6,643 bases of DNA from an uncultured cyanobacterium (GTDB lineage Bacteria; Cyanobacteriota; Cyanobacteriia; PCC-6307; Cyanobiaceae). Numbering within the stretch: position 1 is the stretch's first letter; every line of letters starts with the position of its first letter. The stretch is from NCBI GenBank assembly GCA_903934745.1, contig CAIZOZ010000396.1:1-6643 (forward strand), written 5' to 3'. This document shows, piece by piece, positions 1 to 6,400 of the stretch. The translations under genes were made by a program, and so were the position numbers. Under the pieces are notes generated by a model. The model was not told where the DNA came from. It saw only the letters and a list, made by a program, of their open reading frames with translations, and did no database searches.

Positions 1-256
1 GGGCCGCCCGCAGGCCGCCGAGCATGGTCAGCAGGGTGGTCTTGCCGGAGCCGGAGGGGCCGGTGAGGATCACGATCTCGCCGGCGTGCACGGTCAGGGT
101 GATGTCACGCAGCACCTGTCTGGCCGTCTCGCCTGCGCCGAACCAGTGGTCGAGGTGATGCACCTCGATGCGCAATTCGCGCCCGCTGGGGCCAGTGCTG
201 TTGGCGCCGTTGGGGCCGTCGTCGGCCGGCCCGTCTGCCGTCTCCAGGGGCGCCAT
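1..256 (-). CDS. devA: DevA-type ABC transporter ATP-binding protein (N-terminal 85 residues; runs off the window)
   Basis: This is the ATPase of a DevBCA exporter and would power the DevC permease from the cytoplasmic face. Only the first 85 codons are present; the gene continues past position 1. Reading the minus strand from the ATG at 256 gives a Walker A loop GPSGSGKTT at residues 66-74, followed by LLTMLGGLR, and before it HLDHWFG (34-40) and VHAGEIVILTGPSGSG, all typical of the DevA/MacB/LolD ATPase group. Walker B, the signature loop and the H-loop lie outside the window. The ATG overlaps the devC stop by one base (TGATG), and no Shine-Dalgarno sequence is evident, so translation is probably coupled. 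The first 27 or so residues are a Gly/Pro/Asp/Asn-rich extension that is not part of the ABC fold; a later GTG or TTG start (codons 32 and 28) is possible but less likely given the TGATG junction. Confidence 0.9.
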   Translation of the reverse strand, partial: MAPLETADGPADDGPNGANSTGPSGRELRIEVHHLDHWFGAGETARQVLRDITLTVHAGEIVILTGPSGSGKTTLLTMLGGLRAA

Positions 257-1425
257 CAGAAGATATCGGCGGGATCGAGCCGCCGCAGCTTGCCGGTGGC
301 CAGCCAGCCCGAACCGGCTGACATCACCAGGGTGAGGGCGAACACCGCCAGGGCCCGCTGCACGGTCATGACGATCATCAGCGACGTGGAGCTGGCCAGG
401 AGGGCGTAGAGCCCCATCGCCAGCAGCAGGCTGGGCCCAAAGGCCAGGGCGGCCAGCAGCACTGATTCCTGCACGATGATGCCCACCACGAAGCCATCGC
501 TGTAGCCCATCGCCTTCATCGTGGCGTACTCCGGCAGGTGATCACTCACATCGGAATAGAGAATCTGGTAAACGATGATGGCGCCCACCACCAGGCCCAC
601 CAGCACTCCCAGGTTGAAGATCAGTCCGAAGGAGGTGTTGTTGCGCCAGTGATCTATCTCCACCGCTTCCAGTTGCTTGAGCGTGAGCACCTTCACCGAG
701 GGATCGAGAAAGTTCTGCAGGGTGGCCTGCACCTGCTGGGCGCTGACGCCCGGTTCCAGCTGGATCACGCCGAGCTGGATGTCGTCGCTGCTCTGATCGG
801 GGAACCAGGTTTTGAAGTTGCTGGCCGAGGTGAGCAGGTTGATGTCGGCGGCAAAGGTGAGCCCCATCGTGAACAGCCCATTCACCACCGCCCGTTTGCC
901 GCGCAGTTCCGTCTCGTAGAGGCCGTCTCTGGCCACCACTTGGCCCACCGGACCGGCCGCCTTTTTAGAAAGGGTGTCGAAGAAAAGGCCATCGGGTCGC
1001 AGCAACTTGCTGGCATCGGTGGCCAGTTCGGGAATGCGCAGGGCTGGGTTCTCCGGTGACAGCCCGAAGATCAGCGCCTGCTTTTTCTCGCGGCTGTCGC
1101 GGTTGAGCCAGTCGGTCTTGCCGATGTACAGCGGTGTCACCGCCTTCACCCCCTGCACCCCCAGGGCCTGGATCAGACGGCTGCGGGGCAGGTTGAGCGG
1201 TTCGCCCAGGTTGGTGTAGCGGCGGCTCACCATCACCAGCTCGCCATTGAGCCGCTCCAGCGGCCGCTTCTGACTGGCGTACAGGCCGCTGGCCAGGCCC
1301 AGTTGAAAGAACACCAGCACATTGGCGAAGCTCACACCGGCGATGGCGGCGAGCAGGCGCATCGGCCGATGGCTCGTCTGCCGCCAGGCCAGGGGGGTGC
1401 GGCGCAGGGCGGTGAGCAGCTTCAT
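256..1425 (-). CDS. devC: DevC-type ABC exporter permease (FtsX/MacB family)
   Basis: This is the inner-membrane permease of the DevBCA exporter, 389 residues, close to the usual length of the family. The sequence shows the MacB/FtsX layout: one N-terminal membrane segment (about residues 23-48), a large extracytoplasmic domain (about 50-263), then three membrane segments (about 265-290, 312-343 and 348-376). The cytoplasmic coupling motif SDHLPEYATMKAMGY (293-307), just after the second segment, is nearly diagnostic of DevC. The C-terminus RRLDPADIF also fits the family. In Anabaena the DevBCA system exports heterocyst glycolipids through a TolC partner; in unicellular cyanobacteria the substrate is unknown. 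The start ATG overlaps the devB stop by 4 bp (ATGA), and the stop overlaps the devA start, so the three genes form one translation-coupled operon. No frame damage is seen. Confidence 0.93.
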   Translation of the reverse strand: MKLLTALRRTPLAWRQTSHRPMRLLAAIAGVSFANVLVFFQLGLASGLYASQKRPLERLNGELVMVSRRYTNLGEPLNLPRSRLIQALGVQGVKAVTPLYIGKTDWLNRDSREKKQALIFGLSPENPALRIPELATDASKLLRPDGLFFDTLSKKAAGPVGQVVARDGLYETELRGKRAVVNGLFTMGLTFAADINLLTSASNFKTWFPDQSSDDIQLGVIQLEPGVSAQQVQATLQNFLDPSVKVLTLKQLEAVEIDHWRNNTSFGLIFNLGVLVGLVVGAIIVYQILYSDVSDHLPEYATMKAMGYSDGFVVGIIVQESVLLAALAFGPSLLLAMGLYALLASSTSLMIVMTVQRALAVFALTLVMSAGSGWLATGKLRRLDPADIF

Positions 1426-2489
1426 CGGCTGCCGCCAGCGGCGTCCAGGGTGGCCTGCTTGCTGGCCTTCTGGGCCGCGCTCAACGGCGCAAACACCACA
1501 TTCACCTGCAGGTAGTTGAGGTGGCTGGCGATCGGCAGGGCCTCCTGCGGCAGGCCGATCTTCACCTCCAGCACGCGTCGGTCGAGATTCTCGCCGGACT
1601 GGCCGCTGAACACGGTCTGGCGGCTCACTTCGCGGGCAATCTCCACCACCTGACCCTGCACCTGACGGCCCTTGAAACCATCAGCGCTGAGGGTGACCTT
1701 CTGGCCCAGGGCGATCATCGGTCGATCGCTCTGATACACCTCGGCGATCACGCCCATGCGGCTGCTGTCGCCCATCTCCAGCAGGCCATCGTCGCCAACC
1801 TTGTCGCCCGGGTGGGCATGCACCTTGAACACGGTGCCGGCAAAGGGGGCCAGCACCGTAGCCTTGGCCCGCTCGGCCTGGTCTTTGTTCAACGCGGCCC
1901 GGCTTTCGCGCAGTTCCTCCACCAGGGTGCCTTTGGTGGCGATTGCTTCGGCCAGCTGGGCTTTGGCACTGCTTTCGTCGGCCTGCAGCTTCTCGACCCG
2001 GTTGGCGCTGGTGGCCCCGGCTGCAAACAGCTGTTCGGCCCGTCGTGCCTCGGCGCTGGCCTGGCCCAGATCAGCTTTGTAGCGGGCGATGACGCTGTCC
2101 TGGGCGGCCAGCTTGCTCTCGGCCACCCGGATCGAGGCCTCGGATTTGCGCACGCTGCTCTCGAGGGTGTCGAGGCTTTCGAGCACGGCCAGGGGCTGGC
2201 CCTTGCGCACCTCCTGGCCGTCTTTCACCAAAATCTCCCGCACCCGGTCGTTGCTGAGCGAACTCGGCACCGACACCTTGCTGATGCCGTCGAGCGGTTC
2301 GATCCGGCCCAGGGCGGACACCTGGCGGGGCAGCAGCGGCACGGCCTTCTGCGCCGCCAGCTGCTGCTGCTGGCGTTGCTGCCACAGGCGTGTGCCCAGG
2401 CCGGCCAGCAGCACCAGGGCCAACAGGCCTGTAATCAGCGGCCAGGGACCTGGGGCGCCCTTGCGCCCGGTGGGTTTGGGCATGGTCAT
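1422..2489 (-). CDS. devB: DevB-type membrane-fusion (periplasmic adaptor) protein, HlyD/MacA family
   Basis: This is the adaptor linking the DevC permease to an outer-membrane TolC-like channel, 355 residues. Visible parts in order: a short basic cytoplasmic N-terminus; one membrane anchor (about 16-35); a Gln-rich stretch (37-43); a first lipoyl half (about 57-106, VSALGRIEPLDG ... ILVKDGQEVRKGQPLAVLES); a long Ala/Glu/Lys-rich coiled-coil hairpin (about 108-208); a second lipoyl half (about 209-240, LAPFAGTVFKVHAHPGDKVG); and beta-barrel domains to about 335. At the hairpin tip R150, L154 and S161 fit the R-x3-L-x6-S spacing known from AcrA/MacA as the TolC-docking motif. The start at 2489 is chosen because AGGAG lies 10 nt upstream; a second ATG follows at codon 3 and cannot be excluded. 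First gene of the devB-devC-devA operon, with divergent transcription upstream. The transported substrate cannot be read from the sequence. Confidence 0.93.
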   Translation of the reverse strand: MTMPKPTGRKGAPGPWPLITGLLALVLLAGLGTRLWQQRQQQQLAAQKAVPLLPRQVSALGRIEPLDGISKVSVPSSLSNDRVREILVKDGQEVRKGQPLAVLESLDTLESSVRKSEASIRVAESKLAAQDSVIARYKADLGQASAEARRAEQLFAAGATSANRVEKLQADESSAKAQLAEAIATKGTLVEELRESRAALNKDQAERAKATVLAPFAGTVFKVHAHPGDKVGDDGLLEMGDSSRMGVIAEVYQSDRPMIALGQKVTLSADGFKGRQVQGQVVEIAREVSRQTVFSGQSGENLDRRVLEVKIGLPQEALPIASHLNYLQVNVVFAPLSAAQKASKQATLDAAGGSR

Positions 2490-2499
2490 CGCTCGATGG

Positions 2500-2504
2500 C
2501 TCCT
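2500..2504 (-). promoter_or_regulatory. Shine-Dalgarno sequence of devB
   Basis: On the minus strand AGGAG stands 10 nt before the ATG at 2489. It is the only clear ribosome binding site in the window and supports that start over the ATG two codons downstream. devC and devA lack such a site and depend on overlapping stop/start codons. Confidence 0.6.
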
Positions 2505-2515
2505 CGCCTCGGCTG

Positions 2516-2544
2516 GTTATAGGGCGTCGGGCTTGCTCTGCCTA
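2516..2544 (-). promoter_or_regulatory. Candidate sigma70-type promoter of devBCA
   Basis: Reading the minus strand, TAGGCA (2544 to 2539, 4 of 6 to TTGACA) is followed after exactly 17 bp by TATAAC (2521 to 2516, 5 of 6 to TATAAT). Transcription would begin near 2509, leaving a leader of about 20 nt that includes the AGGAG site. The spacing and position suit devB well. The hexamers are seen directly; that they act as a promoter is inferred. No regulator binding site was recognised in the same 71-bp gap. Confidence 0.45.
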
Positions 2545-2560
2545 TCGCTACGGTTCGTGG

Positions 2561-3175
2561 ATGGATGGATCCGCCCTGCTGGATCAGCTGCTGCCGGCCT
2601 TGCGCTCCCCCCTCGGGGCCCTGGCGTTCGTGCCGCTCTATGCCCTCTGGGTCACCCTGCTGCTGCCGGGGGTCTGGGCCTCGATGCTGGCCGGGGCGCT
2701 CTACGGCACCTGGTGGGGCAGCGTGATCGTGTTTGTCGGGGCCTGCCTCGGGGCTGAAATCGTCTTTCTGCTGGGTCGGGGCTGGCTGCGCAACTGGGCC
2801 CGCCGGCGCCTGGCGGCGACGCCGAAGTTGCAGCAGGTGGAGCAGGCCGTGAGCCGCGAAGGCCTGCGGCTGGTGCTGCTCACCCGGCTGTCGCCGGCGT
2901 TTCCCTTCAGCCTGCTCAACCTCGCCTATGGCCTCAGTGAGGTGAGCCTGCGCGACTACTCGATCGGGCTGCTGGGCATCCTGCCGGGCACGGTGCTGTT
3001 CTGCGGTCTGGGCGCCCTGGCCGGCGATGTGGCCCGCTTTCAGGAGGTGCTCACCGGAGCGGCCGATCCGGGCACCTGGGCCCTGCGCCTGCTTGGCCTG
3101 GTGGCCACGGTGGCCTCGGTGTGGCTGGTGGGACGGGCGGCGCAGCGGGCACTGGCGGATGGGCAGGAGGGCTGA
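2561..3175 (+). CDS. TVP38/TMEM64 family (DedA-like, SNARE-associated) membrane protein
   Basis: A 204-residue integral membrane protein of the TVP38/TMEM64 branch of the DedA superfamily, at the usual length for bacterial members. Family marks seen: LLPGVWASMLAGALYG (34-49), a helix-turn region with G60 and E66, the core motif RLSPAFPFSLLNLAYG (109-124), and LLGILPGTVLF (137-147). Hydrophobic segments lie at about 18-36, 38-72, 133-157 and 172-191. Relatives in the superfamily have been linked to lipid scrambling and membrane homeostasis; the exact role of this protein is unknown and the sequence does not decide it. It diverges from devB with 71 bp between the two starts. There is no clear Shine-Dalgarno sequence before the ATG at 2561, and no certain promoter on this strand. 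Upstream in-frame extension is possible but would not look like the family. Confidence 0.88.
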   Translation: MDGSALLDQLLPALRSPLGALAFVPLYALWVTLLLPGVWASMLAGALYGTWWGSVIVFVGACLGAEIVFLLGRGWLRNWARRRLAATPKLQQVEQAVSREGLRLVLLTRLSPAFPFSLLNLAYGLSEVSLRDYSIGLLGILPGTVLFCGLGALAGDVARFQEVLTGAADPGTWALRLLGLVATVASVWLVGRAAQRALADGQEG

Positions 3176-3328
3176 AGTCTGGATAGGTGCACCGTCCGCG
3201 CTCGCGTCGTTACCGCCAGCTCGATCAGGCGCAGCCGGGAACGAACCAGCCAAATGTGGGGGGACGGTCAAGGCGTGGGCGATGCACAGCCCACTGCGGA
3301 CCAGGCCTGCTCCCTGACCCAGAGAGGT

Positions 3329-3353
3329 ACACCCTGCGGGGAGCTCAGGGTGT
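3329..3353. repeat. Perfect 8-bp inverted repeat with 9-nt loop (hairpin; possible terminator)
   Basis: ACACCCTG (3329-3336) and CAGGGTGT (3346-3353) are exact reverse complements separated by 9 nt; in RNA one more U-G pair could form outside the stem. It lies 154 bp after the TVP38-family stop and 131 bp before the phosphatase-like start. No T-run follows, so it is not a classical intrinsic terminator, though cyanobacterial terminators often lack one. It could also be part of a leader or a protein binding site. Confidence 0.4.
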
Positions 3354-3367
3354 GATGGCGAACACGT

Positions 3368-3387
3368 TATGGCTGTGACAGGCCATA
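3368..3387. repeat. 6-bp inverted repeat with 8-nt loop
   Basis: TATGGC (3368-3373) and GCCATA (3382-3387) are reverse complements around TGTGACAG. It sits 14 bp downstream of the stronger hairpin and 14 bp before the first Pho-box-like unit. A match of this length can arise by chance; it is listed because of its position among other symmetric elements. Confidence 0.2.
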
Positions 3388-3401
3388 CCCAGTGCTGTGT
3401 C

Positions 3402-3431
3402 GTTTACCTCGGCATAACCAATTCTTAAACC
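3402..3431 (+). promoter_or_regulatory. Pho-box-like triple repeat (candidate SphR/PhoB-type binding site)
   Basis: Three 8-bp units recur at an exact 11-bp period: GTTTACCT (3402-3409), CATAACCA (3413-3420) and CTTAAACC (3424-3431). Against the cyanobacterial Pho box as I know it, three PyTTAAPyPy(T/A) units separated by 3 bp, they match 6, 7 and 6 of 8 positions (19 of 24). The site ends 52 bp before the start of a gene with a PhoX-like domain, which is where activation by phosphate starvation would be expected. The repeats and period are seen directly; binding by a phosphate-response regulator is inferred. No convincing -10 element stands at the usual distance downstream, which lowers confidence. 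Confidence 0.45.
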
Positions 3432-3438
3432 CTTTAAG
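3424..3438. repeat. Perfect palindrome CTTAAA-CCC-TTTAAG overlapping the Pho-box-like site
   Basis: Two exact reverse-complement 6-mers surround a 3-bp spacer, 46 bp before the phosphatase-like start. The left arm is also the third Pho-box-like unit. Such short-spaced symmetry can be a dimeric repressor or activator site. It stands out in a GC-rich neighbourhood. Which reading, direct repeat or palindrome, is functional cannot be told from sequence alone. Confidence 0.35.
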
Positions 3439-3483
3439 CTGTAGCTGCGGCCAAGGTAAGCGGGACTATTTTTTATTGTTGAC

Positions 3484-6400
3484 ATGGCAAGTTTCGCTCA
3501 AGCCAAGGCTGTGATCGATTCACTGATGGACGGTGTTCTGACGACCAGGTTTTTGGAAGGAGCTCAGGACCGGGGTGTCGTTGGTGCGAATAATTTATGG
3601 GGGCCCACTGTTGGGGTGACACGGGAGCCTTTGCAAGGCACGCTCGATCTTTCTCCCGATCTAACGCAGCTGGGCAAAGAACAGTTTCAGGCTGAAATCT
3701 CTACGGCAGTCAGGGTCGGGAAGCGCCTGTATGGGTTTTCCAGCGGTGGTGGTGGCACGCTGCAGGTGACGGATCTAACGAATCCAGGCGCCATCGTGCT
3801 GAAAGACCGGGTGGCACTCACCGGTTACACCTCTCAGTCTGTGGCTAGTTGTGGCAATCTGCTGGCTGTCGCCCTCTCCCCCAACGATTACAGCACCAAC
3901 GCGGGCAAGGGCTTGGTGCGTTTTTATCGGGTGGCAGGGGATGGCAGTCTCAAGCTGCTGAAAGACGTTTTGGTGGGATATCTGCCCGATTCGATCACTT
4001 TCAATGCCGCCGGTACCAAGCTGGTGATCGCCAATGAAGGTGAGCCCACGCCTGACTACGCCATTGATCGGCCTGGCAGCATTGGCATCATTACGATTGC
4101 TGGCCGCCCTGGACGGGAGCGTTTCGGCTATACAGATCTGGGCTTTGCTGATGTCACGCTTCCAGAGGGGATTCGCATTTCGGGTCCGAGCGGAACAACC
4201 AAGGCCACAGATATTGAGCCTGAATATGTTTCAATCCTTGGCAATCATGCATATGTGACTCTGCAGGAAAATAATGGCGTTGCCAAGGTAAATCTGCTAA
4301 CAAATAAGATCGAAAAGATCTTCGCGCTGGGGGCAGTTGATTACAAGAATCAACTGGTGGATCTCTCTGATAAAGATGGCTCCGGCTCGACGGCTGCCTT
4401 CCTGCCCAAGCTTGGCCAGGATTATGAAGGGTTGCGCATGGCTGATGGCATCGACGCCTTCAGCACCAAGGGCAAGGAGTACTTCATTACTGCCAATGAG
4501 GGCGATACCCGCGAGTACGACACTTATGCCGATGAAAAGCGCGGCAGCGGTGCTGATCGCGTCAAGCGCCTGGTCGATGATGCCAGTGTTGGCAGTCCTG
4601 ATCGCATCACCACCTTCGGTAGCCGCAGCATCAGTATTTTCAATGCCGATACTGGCGCCTTGGTGTGGGATAGCGGTAACACGTTGCAGACCATTGCGGT
4701 GGCGGCCGGCATGTACGAAGACACCCGTAGTGATGACAAAGGTGTGGAGGTTGAAGGGATTGTGGTGACGAAGCTGAATGGTCGCACCTACGCCATTGCC
4801 AGCATGGAACGCACCAAGAGCTCGATGCTGGCGGTGTTTGACATCACCGATCCCAGCGCCGGTCGCTTCGTGACCAGCTACGTGATCCCCGGCAGCATCT
4901 CCCCCGAGGGGCTGCATGTGGTGGAAGCCCGTGAAAGTCCCACACGCCGGTCCCAGCTCATTGTTTCCAATGAGGTTTCCAATACGCTCGCCATCTTCGA
5001 TCTGAAGGACCTGATTGCCGCCCCTCCGGTGGCGGGCGCCGGCACCTTCGCGCCCACGATGCTCAAGGACGTGGCCGGTGGGGCGGAGCTGTCGATCTCC
5101 AGCCTGATCACCAACGGCGAGTTCACCAACGGCACAGCGCCGGGCAGCAGCGTCTACGCGCCTCCCGGCATCTTCGACGGGCAGGGCGCCTACAGCAATG
5201 GCGATGGCACCTACACCTTGCTGGTCAACCATGAGGTCGGTGCCAGCGTCGGTTACGCCTACACCGCCGAGGGCCTCAACGCCTCGGTCACCGGCTCCCG
5301 CATCAGCCGCTTCATCGTCGACATCGATGCCGATGACAAGGCCGCCAACGGCTTCCAGTCGCGCATCCTCAGCGGCGGCCTCGCCTACGACAAGGTGAAC
5401 GGCGACGACACCAACGGCTTCGATCGCTTCTGCTCCGCCAACCTGGTGGAGGCCAACAGCTTCGGCGCCGGCCGTGGTTTCGCTGATCGCATCTTCCTCA
5501 CGGGTGAAGAGGTGTTCGGCAGTGGGGGCGGCTCCTTCTATGCCCTCGATACCGCCAGCAGCGACCTGTATCAGGTGAAGGCCTTCGGCAAGGGCACCTG
5601 GGAATCGGCCACCGCGATCGACACCGGTAGCGCCACCACCGTTGCCGTGGTGCTCTTCGATGACGCCAAGGCTCCCCTGCGGCTCTGGGTCGGCGAGAAG
5701 ACCGCCGGCGGCTTCCTGGAGCGCAACGGCCTGGCAGAGGCCAATGGTGCCTTGTACACCTTCGTGCCCACGGCCCTGGCGGAATCCGGTGTCGATGCCA
5801 CGGCCGGTCCCGATTCGGATGATCTCAAGGCCCTGGCCCTCGGGATCCCCCTGGCCGGCAGCTGGGTGAAGATCGAGAAGCCGGTGGGCAAGACCAGCTA
5901 CGCCGATCTCAGCGACGCCGAGATCCGCACCCTGGCCACCGACCTCGGTGCTCTGCAGCTCAGCCGCATCGAGGACGGCGAGGTCAACCCCCTCAACGGC
6001 CAGCAGGTGGCCTTCGTTTCCACGGGCACGAAGGATTTCAGTAGCGGTGACCTGTATGGCAATGTCTACACCCTGAGCTTCAACGATGCCTTCGGTGCCG
6101 ATGGCAGCCTGGCGAGCACCGGTGCCAGCAGCCTGCGGCTGATCTATGACGCCGATCGCCTCGCCGATCCCACCACGGGCCTGCGCAACCCCGACAACCT
6201 CACCTGGAGCGCCGATGGCTCCCTCTACCTGCAGGAGGACCGGGCCAACGGCGGTGGCCTCGACATCGCCAGCGGCAACTTCGGCACCCAGGAAGCCTCG
6301 ATCTGGAAGCTGAACCCCAGCGGCCCCATCGATCCGATCACGGGCGTGCCCGCGGAGCGCTGGGCCCAGATCGACCGCACCGCCGTCCCCACCGCCTACG

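Larger units (their letters stand above)
3176..3483. other. 308-bp intergenic region between the TVP38-family gene and the phosphatase-like gene
   Basis: No convincing gene is seen here; the short open frames have no recognisable protein features. No tRNA or known RNA was recognised. The first 150 bases are GC-rich and plain apart from an 8-bp palindrome GGTGCACC at 3186-3193. From 3329 there are two inverted repeats, and from 3402 the sequence turns AT-richer and holds the Pho-box-like repeats and a palindrome, listed separately. The last bases before the ATG at 3484 are T-rich and include TATTTT (3467-3472, 4 of 6 to a -10 element), but this would leave a leader of only about 5 nt. No -10 element can be chosen firmly, and there is no Shine-Dalgarno sequence. 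Confidence 0.7.

Noticed and set aside
1521..2522. A 333-codon plus-strand open frame opposite devB
   Set aside because: It mirrors the devB coding frame and its translation is a His/Leu/Gln/Ala-rich string without domain features; devB itself has clear lipoyl, coiled-coil and anchor parts.
3191..3268. Inverted 7-mers ACCGTCC (3191-3197) and GGACGGT (3262-3268)
   Set aside because: They are 64 bp apart, do not extend further, and pairs of this length are expected by chance in GC-rich sequence.
2486..3271. A 261-codon minus-strand open frame across the TVP38-family gene
   Set aside because: Its translation is Gln/Arg/Pro/Gly-rich with no family match, and the opposite strand encodes an obvious membrane protein.
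3351..3378. Two TGTGA motifs (3351-3355 and 3374-3378) as a CRP- or NtcA-type site
   Set aside because: They are direct repeats 23 bp apart rather than an inverted pair at the needed spacing, and no GTA-N8-TAC pattern was found.
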